A stretch of DNA of 64,000 nucleotides from Kribbella rubisoli (GTDB lineage Bacteria > Actinomycetota > Actinomycetes > Propionibacteriales > Kribbellaceae). The DNA lies in assembly GCF_004217145.1 (NCBI RefSeq), contig NZ_SHKR01000011.1, forward strand, positions 310,001-374,000, in the 5' to 3' direction. Below the pieces are notes generated by a model. It searched no databases and was not told the DNA's origin. It saw nothing but the letters and a program-made list of their open reading frames with translations. Position numbers and translations under genes: made by a program. Positions 15,888 to 24,168 of this stretch are shown one piece after another; position 1 is the first letter of the stretch, and each line of letters begins with the position of its first letter.

Positions 15888-17453
15888 GTGCGACTGGTCG
15901 ACTACCTGGACAAGGGCGCCTCGCTGGGCCCGGATGCGGCCTGCCTCACCACGGACGGCGAGACCCTCTCGTACGCCGAGGTGCAGCAGCTGTCGTACCG
16001 GATCGCCGGCGCGCTGGAGGCGACCGGCGTACGGCCTGGTGGGAAGGTCGCGATCCTGTCCGCGAACGACCCGATCGCGTTCAGCTGCGTGTTCGGGATC
16101 AGCCGCGCCGGTGCGATCTGGTGCCCGATCAATCCGCGCAACGAGGCCGCGGAGAACCGTGAGCTGCTCGACCAGTTCGACTGCCAAGTACTGATCTACC
16201 AGTCGGCGTTCGCGCCGCTGGTGGACCGCATCCGGGACTCACTGCCGAAGGTGCACACGTTCGTGTGCCTCGACGGGGAGCCCGCAGACTCCGGCCCAGA
16301 CCCCCACCCCAGCGGTCGGAGAATTGTCGGTTGGGACGCGTTCTGCGGGGGCGCGTCCCAACCGGCACCTGATCTGACCGATCCGGACGACCTCGCGATG
16401 ATCGTCGGGACCGGCGGTACGACGGGCCGTCCCAAAGGGGTGATGCTCGGCAACGCCAACCTCGAGACGATGACCGCGCTGACGCTGATGGGGTATCCGT
16501 TCGGCGAACGGCCGGTCTACCTCGCGCTTGCGCCGTTGACGCATGCGGCCGGGGTGCTGTGCTTCCCCGTACTCGCATCCGGCGGGGAGATCGTGATCAT
16601 GCGAGTCCCCGACGTACATGCCTTCCTGGAGCTGATACCGCGACACGGGGTGACGCACACGTTCCTGCCGCCGACGTTGATCTACATGGTGCTCGCGGCG
16701 CCGGAGCTGGACTCCACGGACCTGTCGTCGTTGCGGTGCTTCTGGTACGGCGCGGCGCCGATGTCGGTCGCGCGGCTCGAGGAGGCGCTGCAACGGATCG
16801 GTCCGGTGATGGCGCAGCTGTTCGGGCAGACCGAGGCGCCGATGATGATCTCGATCCTGCCGCCCACCGCGCATTTCGATGCCGAAGGCAACATTGCGCG
16901 GAGCCGGCTGTCGTCGGCCGGGCGGCCGTCACCGCTGGTCACGGTGGCAATCATGAGTCCGGACGGCGGTCTCCTTCCCTCGGGCGAGCGAGGTGAGATC
17001 GTCGTCCGCGGCTCTCTGGTGATGCGCGGGTACTACCGCAACCCGGACGCGACCGCGGCGGCCTCGGCGTACGGCTGGCACCACACCGGCGACATCGGCT
17101 ACCTGGACGGCGACGGCTACCTGTACATCGTCGATCGCGCGAAGGACATGATCATCACCGGCGGCTTCAACGTGTACTCCACCGAGGTCGAGCAGGCCCT
17201 GATGGCCCACACCGACGTTCAGGACTGCGCAGTGGTCGGCCAGCCCGACGAGAAGTGGGGCGAGCGGGTTGTCGCCGTCGTACAACTGCAGCCTGGCAGC
17301 CTGGTCGGGCCGGAAGAGCTGATCGCGTTCGCGAAGACACGCATCGGCAGCGTGAAGGCCCCGAAACAGGTCCTCGTCTGGCACGACCTCCCCCGCTCCA
17401 AGGTCGGCAAGGTAGTCAAGCCGGAGATCAAGGCCCGGCTAGCTACCGGTTGA
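15888..17453 (+). CDS. acyl-CoA synthetase (AMP-forming ligase)
   Basis: A 521-residue ANL-superfamily enzyme. Core motifs are GTGGTTGRPKGVMLGN (P-loop A3), FGQTEAPM (A5), WHHTGDIGYLDGDGYLYIVDR (A7/A8) and PRSKVGKVVKPEIK with the catalytic lysine (A10). It activates a carboxylic acid to an acyl adenylate and transfers it to CoA. GTG 15888 is preceded by GAGGAGCTGT. Together with the SDR and the saccharopine-like reductase it suggests catabolism of a fatty-acid, terpenoid or steroid-like acid. The stop overlaps the convergent GPP34 gene by 15 bp. Confidence 0.9.
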   Translation: MRLVDYLDKGASLGPDAACLTTDGETLSYAEVQQLSYRIAGALEATGVRPGGKVAILSANDPIAFSCVFGISRAGAIWCPINPRNEAAENRELLDQFDCQVLIYQSAFAPLVDRIRDSLPKVHTFVCLDGEPADSGPDPHPSGRRIVGWDAFCGGASQPAPDLTDPDDLAMIVGTGGTTGRPKGVMLGNANLETMTALTLMGYPFGERPVYLALAPLTHAAGVLCFPVLASGGEIVIMRVPDVHAFLELIPRHGVTHTFLPPTLIYMVLAAPELDSTDLSSLRCFWYGAAPMSVARLEEALQRIGPVMAQLFGQTEAPMMISILPPTAHFDAEGNIARSRLSSAGRPSPLVTVAIMSPDGGLLPSGERGEIVVRGSLVMRGYYRNPDATAAASAYGWHHTGDIGYLDGDGYLYIVDRAKDMIITGGFNVYSTEVEQALMAHTDVQDCAVVGQPDEKWGERVVAVVQLQPGSLVGPEELIAFAKTRIGSVKAPKQVLVWHDLPRSKVGKVVKPEIKARLATG

Positions 17454-18119
17454 GGCTCCTGCGGTGGCGGAGACGACGATGGCGGCGGTGACAGCCGCCT
17501 GCATCTCTGCGACAGCCTTCTTCACCGCATCCGCAGCCCAGTCCGAGTCGGCTATCTCTTTCGCACGCCGCTTCAGCGCCCTCTTGTCCACGGCGTCGGT
17601 AACAACCTTCGGTACGACGTTCAGCGCACTCATCAGGGCGATCAACGCGCCGGTGCGCTCGTCCGGCGTCGTACCGACCTTCAGAACACTTTCCAACTGC
17701 GCACGTACTTCGGCCTCGTGCCGCGCGTCCTTGGCGGGCCAGCGCGTCACCGGGAACAGACCGAGCACCCGGCCCTGCTCCGCCTGCAGAACACCACGCT
17801 CTGCGAGCCGAGTGAGCAGCTGGTCGCGCAGGTGTTTCGACAGCTTGCCGATCTGGTCCTTCGGCTTCTTCCCCGGCTTGCTGACCACGTACGACAGCCG
17901 CTCGTCCAGGATCGCGTCTCCGGTCGGCGCACCGTCCAGCACCTTCAGCCGCCCCGGCTTCTCCCCGCTGTTCGGCCCGGTGATGTCCAGCTTGTGCTGC
18001 AGCGTGAGCTCGATCAGCACGGCACCGGCCAGCGCGTAGTCCAGGCCCGGCGACCCGGTGACTGGCTTGCCGGTCTCGTCGTCGTACAGGAGCAACAGCA
18101 GGTCCTCGGCGATCAGCAT
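17439..18119 (-). CDS. GPP34 (GOLPH3-like) family phosphoprotein
   Basis: A 226-residue protein beginning MLIAEDLLLLLYDDETGKP, with LAGAVLIELTL and the GxLxVLDGAPTGD-type segment typical of the GOLPH3/GPP34 family. In eukaryotes this domain binds phosphatidylinositol 4-phosphate at the Golgi. In actinomycetes the function is unknown, although peripheral membrane association is likely. The C-terminal 60 residues are helical and alanine-rich. ATG 18119 is preferred because the frame upstream lacks family similarity. The sigma gene is upstream on the same strand, with a hairpin in the 67-bp gap. Confidence 0.83.
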   Translation of the reverse strand: MLIAEDLLLLLYDDETGKPVTGSPGLDYALAGAVLIELTLQHKLDITGPNSGEKPGRLKVLDGAPTGDAILDERLSYVVSKPGKKPKDQIGKLSKHLRDQLLTRLAERGVLQAEQGRVLGLFPVTRWPAKDARHEAEVRAQLESVLKVGTTPDERTGALIALMSALNVVPKVVTDAVDKRALKRRAKEIADSDWAADAVKKAVAEMQAAVTAAIVVSATAGASTGS

Positions 18120-18145
18120 GCCACCAACGTAGGCAGCCTCGGCTC

Positions 18146-18168
18146 GCCCGCGCATCCGCCGCGCGGGC
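18146..18168 (-). terminator. hairpin after the ECF sigma gene
   Basis: GCCCGCGC (18146-18153) and GCGCGGGC (18161-18168) form a perfect 8-bp stem with a 7-base loop, about 20 bp after the sigma stop and before the GPP34 start. No T-run follows, so it is a weak terminator at best. Confidence 0.45.
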
Positions 18169-18186
18169 TACCTGGGGTATCCGCCT

Positions 18187-19116
18187 TTAGTAGTGGTGGC
18201 CGTTGAGTTCTGCTGGCTCGCCGAGGGTGGCGGCTACCTCGGTGAGGAAATTTGGGGAGAAGTAGTACCAGCGGATTGAGCGGATCTTGCCGTTCTCGGT
18301 GGTTAGGCGCATCAGGTCGTTCACGGCCCGGTGGCCGTTGCGGACTATGTGGATTACCAGGACGGGCTCGCCCCAAAGGTCTACGACGTCGGCTGTGTAG
18401 CGGTAAGGCTTGGACGGGTCCAGGGTGTGTTCGATCGAGCCCTGGCGGATGTTGTCGGCGCCGTACTCCGTCAGCACGCCGAGGATCTCGCTGTCGGCGT
18501 CCGCCAGCAGCAGCGCGGTCAGCCGAGGTACGTCGTACGCCGTGAACGCGTCGGCGACCGCATCGAGCAGACGGCGGTCCGGGGCCTCACGGCTCTTCAG
18601 CGAACGCTCCGGGTCGGCCAGGCGTCCGCGTCCGCGGTGGAGTGCTGCTTTGACGGCTCCGACCGAGGTACGCAGGACGTCGGCGACCTCGGTGAGCGTG
18701 AAGCCGAAGAGGTCCTTCAGCGCGAGTGCGGCGCGCTCCTGCGGCGGGAGGAGAGTCACGAGCTCAGCCCAGGCGTCACGGACCTCTGCGGGGTCAGCTG
18801 TGTCCGGTGCTGCCTGCTCCGGCGCATCGACGAGCACGGGCGACTGGCGGCGGTAGCTGTCGACGTTCGCGTTGGTGGCGACCCGAAACAACCAGGCGCG
18901 AGGGTTGACGATCGGGCTGTGCGCCTGCGCCGCCTGCGTGAACGCGCGCGCCAGCGACTCCTGGACGAGGTCCTCGGCGTCGAACGCGTTGCCGGTCAGC
19001 CGGCGGCAGTACTTGTACAGGTCGGAGCGCAGCGGCTCCAGGCGGTCGAGGAACTCCCTGCGCGCCTGCCGGGTCGCCTTCAGCTCGGGAAGGTCGAGTG
19101 CGTCGGTCATGGTCAT
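18187..19116 (-). CDS. ECF sigma factor with SnoaL-like C-terminal domain
   Basis: A 309-residue sigma factor. Region 2 (DLYKYCRRLTGNAFDAEDLV and PRAWLFRVATN) and region 4 (LPPQERAALALKDLFGFTL, then TEVADVLRTSVGAVKAALHR) are complete. About 130 further residues (from DAVADAFTAYDVPRL) form a SnoaL/NTF2-like domain, as in the SigG/SigJ-type groups. In those groups the C-terminal domain replaces a separate anti-sigma factor and tunes activity. No anti-sigma gene is adjacent, in line with this. The start (ATG 19116, or 19110) is weakly marked. The gene is divergent from the siderophore genes. Confidence 0.85.
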   Translation of the reverse strand: MTMTDALDLPELKATRQARREFLDRLEPLRSDLYKYCRRLTGNAFDAEDLVQESLARAFTQAAQAHSPIVNPRAWLFRVATNANVDSYRRQSPVLVDAPEQAAPDTADPAEVRDAWAELVTLLPPQERAALALKDLFGFTLTEVADVLRTSVGAVKAALHRGRGRLADPERSLKSREAPDRRLLDAVADAFTAYDVPRLTALLLADADSEILGVLTEYGADNIRQGSIEHTLDPSKPYRYTADVVDLWGEPVLVIHIVRNGHRAVNDLMRLTTENGKIRSIRWYYFSPNFLTEVAATLGEPAELNGHHY

Positions 19117-19183
19117 ACCAGTTTGGACGGACGAGGCGGGCGCCAGGATACGGACCCGATTCTTCGGGGTGTTGAGGATCTAG

Positions 19184-19202
19184 TAAGGTAAGCCTTAGCT
19201 AA
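19184..19202 (+). promoter_or_regulatory. iron box (DmdR1/IdeR/DtxR-type operator)
   Basis: TAAGGTAAGCCTTAGCTAA matches the 19-bp actinobacterial iron-box consensus TTAGGTTAGGCTAACCTAA at 14 positions, including the central AGGxxAGxCTxA core. It lies 33 bp before the acyltransferase start. Iron-loaded DtxR-family repressor would shut off the siderophore pair. Confidence 0.75.
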
Positions 19203-19234
19203 CAGGCTCGCCCACCTTGAAAGCAGAGTCCGCC

Positions 19235-19822
19235 ATGACCAGAGCACTGCCCGAGCCGACGTACCGGCGCCTCGTCGCCGGCCTCGGCACCCTCAGCCTC
19301 CGGCCGTTCGACCTGACCGAGGACGTGACCACGCTGCACGGCTGGGTCACCCAGCCCTACGCGCAGTACTGGGGCCTGCTGAACGCGTCGGTCGCCGACG
19401 TACACGCGGAGTACCTCCGGATCTCGCAGAGCGCGCACCACCGTGCCTTTCTCGGCGAGCACGACGGCCGGGCCGCGTTCCTGATGGAGCGCTACGAGCC
19501 GGCGTACGACGCGGTCGGCCGGGTGTACGACGTCGCGCCGGGTGACATCGGCATGCACGTCCTGGTCGGACCGGCGATCACGCCGATCGCCGGATTCACC
19601 GCGGCGGTGTTCGAGACGATCATGGACAGCTTGTTCAGCGATCCGCTGGTCGACCGGGTCGTGGTCGAGCCTGACGTACGCAACGTGAAGATCCAGGCGC
19701 TGAACGCGCGGATGGGGTTCCGCAAGCACAGCGTCGTACAACTGGCCGACAAGCAGGCGTGGTTGAGCTTCTGCACCCGCGACCAGTACGCCGACGCACA
19801 CCGAATGAACGAGGCAGGCTGA
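19235..19822 (+). CDS. siderophore GNAT acyltransferase (DesC/IucB/RhbD-like)
   Basis: About 195 residues of the GNAT group that acylates N-hydroxy amines in siderophore synthesis. Visible are YAQYWGLLNASVADVHAEYL, FLMERYEPAYDAVG, DIGMHVLVGP and the C-terminal VVEPDVRNVKIQALNARMGF that forms the acyl-CoA site. The product would be a hydroxamate precursor. The start is ATG 19235. The TGA stop overlaps the ATG of the synthetase as TGATG, so translation is coupled. The iron box upstream implies expression under iron limitation. The amine-hydroxylating monooxygenase and decarboxylase of a full desferrioxamine locus are not adjacent. Confidence 0.85.
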   Translation: MTRALPEPTYRRLVAGLGTLSLRPFDLTEDVTTLHGWVTQPYAQYWGLLNASVADVHAEYLRISQSAHHRAFLGEHDGRAAFLMERYEPAYDAVGRVYDVAPGDIGMHVLVGPAITPIAGFTAAVFETIMDSLFSDPLVDRVVVEPDVRNVKIQALNARMGFRKHSVVQLADKQAWLSFCTRDQYADAHRMNEAG

Positions 19823-21549
19823 TGATCTCGCACTTGAACCCCGACGTCTGGGCTGTGGTCAACCGCGCGCTGGTGCGGAAGGCGCTGGCCGAGTTCGCGC
19901 ACGAGCGCATTCTCATTCCTGTTGCTGTCGACAACGGGTTTGCGGTCGACGGGTATCGGTTCACGGCGCAGCTGTATCCCTTGAATCATTGGGAGATCGA
20001 TGCCTCAAGCATCGTCCGGGACGACGGCGGGCCGATCGATGCGCTCGAGTTCATCACGACGTTCCACGAGCGGTTGGGGATCGGCGCGGAGATGCTGCCG
20101 GTGTACCTCGAGGAGATCAGCAGCACGCTGGCGTCGGCGGCGTACAAGCTGTCGAAGCCGGATCTGACCGCTGCGGACCTGGTCACGGCGGACTTCCAGG
20201 TGATCGAGGCCGCGATGACCGAGGGGCATCCGTGTTTCGTCGCGAACAACGGGCGGCTCGGGTTCGGGGTCAGCGACTATCTGGCGTATGCGCCGGAGAC
20301 CGGTGCGCCGGTGCAGCTGACCTGGATCGCTACTCGACGGGATCGAACGACGCTTGCCAACAGCAACACGTTGTCCTATGACGAGCTTCTTCGCGCCGAG
20401 CTGGGCGATGACGGGTTGAGGCGGTTCTCGGCGGAGATTGTTGCTGTGGGCGCTGATCCTGCGGACTATGTCTATCTGCCGGTGCATCCCTGGCAGTGGG
20501 AGAACAAGACGTCGATCACGTTCGCGGCGGATATCGCTCAGCGGCACATCATCCACGTCGGGTCGACCGACGATGTCTACCAGCCGCAGCAGTCGATCCG
20601 GACGTTCTTCAACCGGTCGCAGCCGGCGCGGTGCTACGTGAAGACGGCGTTGTCGGTGCTCAACATGGGATTCATGCGCGGATTGTCGCCGTCGTACATG
20701 GCTGCGACGCCGGCGATCAACGACTGGGTCCACTCGGTCGTCTCGAACGACCTTGTACTGAAGCGCCACGGCTTCAGCGTGCTGCGCGAGATCGCGGCGG
20801 CCGGGTATCACAACCGCTACTACGAGAACGCGACGGACAAGACGTCGCCGTACCGGAAGATGTTGTCGGCGCTGTGGCGCGAGAGCCCGCTGCCGTCGCT
20901 CGAGCCCGGGGAGCGGCTCGCGACGATGGCATCCTTGCTGCACGTCGATCGACACGGCGCATCGCTGGCGGCCGGGCTGGTACGGGCGTCGGGTCTCGCG
21001 CCGGCGGACTGGCTGCGGGCGTACGTCGACGCGTATCTGATCCCGTTGCTGCACAGCTTCTACGCGTACGAGCTGGTGTTCATGCCGCACGGCGAGAACC
21101 TGATCCTGGTCCTGCGGGACGCGATCCCGATCCGCGTCATCATGAAGGACATCGCCGAGGAGATCGCCGTACTCAGCCCGGCGACGCCGATCCCCGCTTA
21201 CGCCGAGCGGGTCCGCGCGGAGGTCCCCGACGACGAGAAGCTGCTGTCGATCTTCACCGACATCTTCGACTGCATCTTCCGGTTCCTGTCGCCGTTGCTC
21301 GACCGCGAGGGTCTGCTGACACCTGACGAGTTCTGGTCGGTGGTGGCGGATGCGGTGCGCGACTACCAGTCCGCGACACCGGAGTTGGCCGAGGCCTTCG
21401 CGAAGTACGACATCTTCACGCCTGAGTTCGCGCTGTCCTGCCTGAACCGGCTGCAGCTGCGCAACAACCAGCAGATGGTCGACCTCACCGACGTCGCCGG
21501 CTCCCTGCAGTTCGTCGGCACCCTGGAGAACCCGCTGACCTGTGGATAA
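19822..21549 (+). CDS. desD: NRPS-independent siderophore synthetase (IucA/IucC, DesD-like)
   Basis: A 575-residue NIS synthetase. Key marks are EGHPCFVANNGRLGFGVSDY (substrate and ATP binding), VHPWQWENK, the QQSIRTFFNRSQ segment, KTALSVLNMGFMRGLSP and the C-terminal HGENLILVLRD with the metal-binding asparagine region. DesD-type enzymes join hydroxamate units by adenylation to make desferrioxamine-like macrocycles. It is coupled to the acyltransferase gene by a TGATG overlap and shares its iron box. The symbol is given because of strong resemblance to DesD, but the product could be another hydroxamate siderophore. Confidence 0.87.
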   Translation: MISHLNPDVWAVVNRALVRKALAEFAHERILIPVAVDNGFAVDGYRFTAQLYPLNHWEIDASSIVRDDGGPIDALEFITTFHERLGIGAEMLPVYLEEISSTLASAAYKLSKPDLTAADLVTADFQVIEAAMTEGHPCFVANNGRLGFGVSDYLAYAPETGAPVQLTWIATRRDRTTLANSNTLSYDELLRAELGDDGLRRFSAEIVAVGADPADYVYLPVHPWQWENKTSITFAADIAQRHIIHVGSTDDVYQPQQSIRTFFNRSQPARCYVKTALSVLNMGFMRGLSPSYMAATPAINDWVHSVVSNDLVLKRHGFSVLREIAAAGYHNRYYENATDKTSPYRKMLSALWRESPLPSLEPGERLATMASLLHVDRHGASLAAGLVRASGLAPADWLRAYVDAYLIPLLHSFYAYELVFMPHGENLILVLRDAIPIRVIMKDIAEEIAVLSPATPIPAYAERVRAEVPDDEKLLSIFTDIFDCIFRFLSPLLDREGLLTPDEFWSVVADAVRDYQSATPELAEAFAKYDIFTPEFALSCLNRLQLRNNQQMVDLTDVAGSLQFVGTLENPLTCG

Positions 21550-21588
21550 CTTCCGCGGCGGTACGACGAAATCGGTCAAGCTGTTGGC

Positions 21589-22110
21589 GTGACCACCCTT
21601 CAACCATCAATCGACGGCCGGCCGCCTGACGCCCCTGCGCGGGACGGCAGGCGGTACGAGGTGGTCGACGGTCGTCTCCTCATCACCGGCGCCCAACCAC
21701 CCGCTCACCACGCGGCCGTCATCGCCCTCATGGTGCAGCTGAAACACGCCTGCCCACCGGATCTCCTGGTCTCGGTGGGCTCGCTCGCCTTCCGCCCCAC
21801 GCCCCACACCACCCTTCGCCCTGACCTCCTCGTCTGCGCCCGCAACTACGCCGCCACGCAGCCACCCGCCCTGGTCGTCGAGGTCCTCTCCCCCACCACC
21901 CGCACCACCGACGTAGTCCTCAAACGATCCCTCTACGAAACCCACCAAGTCCCGTCGTACTGGCTCCTGGACCCCACCACCCAAGAACTGACCATCCTCG
22001 CCCTGACCCCCACCGGCTACACCTGCCAAGCCGTACTCCAAGCCGAAGAAACCTTCCACACCACCACCCCCTTCCCCGTCGACCTATGCCCAGCCACCCT
22101 CACCAGATGA
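21589..22110 (+). CDS. Uma2 (DUF820) family putative restriction-fold nuclease
   Basis: A 173-residue Uma2-family protein with YEVVDGRLLITGAQPPAHH, LRPDLLVCARN and the PD-(D/E)xK-like core ALVVEVLSPTTRTTDVVLKR, then YWLLDP. The family has a type II restriction-like fold and is very common in actinomycetes and cyanobacteria. Its substrate and role are unknown. The start is GTG 21589. Base use is unusually cytosine-rich (ACC, CCC runs) compared with the neighbouring siderophore genes. A second, broken Uma2 copy follows. Confidence 0.8.
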   Translation: MTTLQPSIDGRPPDAPARDGRRYEVVDGRLLITGAQPPAHHAAVIALMVQLKHACPPDLLVSVGSLAFRPTPHTTLRPDLLVCARNYAATQPPALVVEVLSPTTRTTDVVLKRSLYETHQVPSYWLLDPTTQELTILALTPTGYTCQAVLQAEETFHTTTPFPVDLCPATLTR

Positions 22111-22176
22111 AGGGCATCCCGGGGCAGATGCCGATCTGCCCTGCCGCAGCGGATCTGTCTGGTTCACAGTCGGCGC

Positions 22177-22714
22177 ATGAGACCGATCGAACCAGGTGAA
22201 TTCACGGTGGCCGACCTGGAACTGACACCAGACGAAGGCCCGCGGTACGAGCTTGTCGACGGGGTGCTGCTGGTGACGTACATGTCGTCGGCGATTCATC
22301 AGCGAGCGCTCGGCGAACTGATGATGCAGTTGGTGTCAGCCTGTCCTGAGCATCTCGAGGTTTTGCCAGGGCCGCTGGAGTTCCGGCCCGACAACCGGCT
22401 GGCGCTAGTCCCCGATCTGCTGGTGCTGCCGCGCGGGGACTCCAACGCGGTGGGTCGAGGAGTTGGCGCTCGCTGTTGAGGTTGTTGTGTCGACGACGCG
22501 CACCGTCGATCAGGTTCTCAAGCCCGTGCTCTACGGGAGGGCTGGTGTCCCCGCTTACTGGATACTCGATGCGGAGGAGACGAAGCTGACTGTGCTCGAG
22601 CTCGTGGATGGGGTGTACGTCGAGCGGGATGTTGTGGTTGGCGAGAAGGTGTTCGAGGCGACGTTGCCCTTTCCTGTGGAGATCGTTCCGGCGGAGCTGC
22701 TTCGGGAGCGGTGA
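22177..22714 (+). pseudogene. Uma2 family gene with a single frameshift
   Basis: The first frame starts at ATG 22177 (MRPIEPGEFTVADLELTP) and runs through YELVDGVLLVTYMSSAIHQ to VPDLLVLPRG, then goes out of frame and stops at 22479. The rest of the family core (ELALAVEVVVSTTRTVDQVL, YWILDAEE) continues in the +1 frame to 22714. The shift falls near 22450-22460, around GGTGGGTCGAGGAG. Either one base has been lost or gained in the genome, or there is a sequencing error. Read together the parts make a normal-length Uma2 protein. The two halves are otherwise well preserved, so any inactivation would be recent. Confidence 0.8.
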
Positions 22715-22715
22715 G

Positions 22716-23225
22716 TCAGTTGTAGTAGCGGCGGGCGCTCGAGCCGATGCGGGTGACGTCGGTGCCGTAGATGTGGATGGAGATGGCGGTGGTGTCGGAG
22801 GTGTTGTTGACTCGGTGGATGTCGCCGGGTGGGGCGAAACCGCTGACGTCGCCGACGTGGTTGTCGCTCTGGCCTACCAAGCGGAGGTCGGCGTCGTAGA
22901 GGTCCTCGTGTTCGAGGCCCTGGATTACGCCGAAGACGCACCAGGTCACGTGGTCGTGGATCCGGGTCAGCTGGCCAGGCCTCCAGACCAGCGCGATGAT
23001 CGAGAACGAGCCGTCAGGCTCGACGTGGAGCGTGTGGCTCTGGTAGCGGTCCGCCGATCCGAGGCGCTGCTCGGCTGTGAGTACGTCGGGGGTCGGCAGG
23101 TGGCGGCGTAGTTGTTCGGCCACCAGCTGTGCGGTGTCGTGCCAGTCGGCGTGCTGGTCGATCGCGGTACGAACGCCCGCGGCGAGGTCGGTCAATTGGC
23201 TGGTGGAGATCGTTGTCGTCGTCAT
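22716..23225 (-). CDS. cysteine dioxygenase-family thiol dioxygenase
   Basis: A 169-residue cupin of the cysteine/3-mercaptopropionate dioxygenase type. The iron ligands are visible as RIHDHVTWCVFGVIQG (H-x-H) and the later histidine in PPGDIHRVNN, with ISIHIYG near the end. It would oxidise a small thiol to a sulfinate with O2. The start is ATG 23225; an in-frame GTG at 23243 is possible. It is divergent from the LysR gene across 75 bp, which suggests LysR controls it. Substrate (cysteine or another thiol) is undecided. Confidence 0.8.
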   Translation of the reverse strand: MTTTTISTSQLTDLAAGVRTAIDQHADWHDTAQLVAEQLRRHLPTPDVLTAEQRLGSADRYQSHTLHVEPDGSFSIIALVWRPGQLTRIHDHVTWCVFGVIQGLEHEDLYDADLRLVGQSDNHVGDVSGFAPPGDIHRVNNTSDTTAISIHIYGTDVTRIGSSARRYYN

Positions 23226-23300
23226 GTCTTGAGCGTGCGCCACCTCAACCCATAACGTCTAATGCCAAGATTCGTCCTCACCTATAGACAGGTTTGATAC

Positions 23301-24167
23301 ATGCTCGATGTCACGAAGTTGCGGGTCATCGACGCCGTCGCGCGGCACGGATCGGTCACCGCCGCGGCCCGCGAACTGCACTATTCGCAGCCGTCGGTCA
23401 CTCATCACCTGTCCCGGTTGGAGGCCGAGACCGGCGCGCAGTTGGTGCAGCGCGCCGGCCGCGGCATCCGCCTGACCGAAGCCGGCCTGATGCTCGCCGC
23501 CCGGGCTGCAGAGATCATCGGCCGGATCGACGCGGTCGACGCCGAGCTCGCCGCCCACGTCGGCCTGCGGGTGGGACGGATTCGGCTCGCCGGGTTCTCG
23601 TCGGCGATCGGATCGCTCGTACCGGCAGCCGTTGCAGCGCTGGCCGCCAAGCATCCAGGGCTCGAGGTGAGCCTGACAGACATGCACCCACCCGAGGCAC
23701 TCGAGCTGCTACGGACCGGCAAGATCGATGTCGCTATCGTCTTCCGGTACGACGAGACCGAGCCGGAGCCGAGCGGCGTACGGCTGCATCACCTGCTGGA
23801 CGACCCGCTGTATCTGCTGTCGAAAGACCGGCCGGTCACGCTCGCGCAGCTCGGCGACGCGACCTGGATCGCCGGCTGCGATCGTTGCCGCAGTCACCTG
23901 ACTTCGTTGTGCGCGGTGGAGGGCTACGAACCGCGGGTCGGCTACACGTCCGACGACATGGTGGTGATGCAGGCCCTCGTCAGGTCCGGTCTCGGGGTGA
24001 CGACCATGCCCGGTCTCGCCCTACGCAGCCACCGGGTCGACGGCATCTTCGCAACCGAGATCCCGGGCTCGCGCCGGCACGTCTACGCCGCGACGTACGG
24101 CGAACCGCCCGACCCACCCGCGATCGCAGCCCTGCTCACGGCGCTGGACGAGGCCGCCACGCTCTAA
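23301..24167 (+). CDS. LysR-family regulator
   Basis: A 288-residue LysR protein. The winged helix covers the first 65 residues (VARHGSVTAAARELHYSQPS, VTHHLSRLEAETGAQLV), and the substrate-binding domain begins at VGRIRLAGFSSAIGSLVP. There are paired cysteines in GCDRCRSH, which might sense thiols or redox state. It is divergent from the thiol dioxygenase gene, its likely target. A TATAGA hexamer (23283-23288) lies 12 bp before the ATG. The effector is unknown. Confidence 0.88.
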   Translation: MLDVTKLRVIDAVARHGSVTAAARELHYSQPSVTHHLSRLEAETGAQLVQRAGRGIRLTEAGLMLAARAAEIIGRIDAVDAELAAHVGLRVGRIRLAGFSSAIGSLVPAAVAALAAKHPGLEVSLTDMHPPEALELLRTGKIDVAIVFRYDETEPEPSGVRLHHLLDDPLYLLSKDRPVTLAQLGDATWIAGCDRCRSHLTSLCAVEGYEPRVGYTSDDMVVMQALVRSGLGVTTMPGLALRSHRVDGIFATEIPGSRRHVYAATYGEPPDPPAIAALLTALDEAATL

Positions 24168-24168
24168 A

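Noticed and set aside
19235..21549. Full desferrioxamine cluster
   Set aside because: Only the acyltransferase and synthetase are present; the flanks are a sigma factor and Uma2 genes.
20005..21603. 532-codon frame opposite the siderophore synthetase
   Set aside because: Arg-rich shadow; DesD motifs are on the plus strand.
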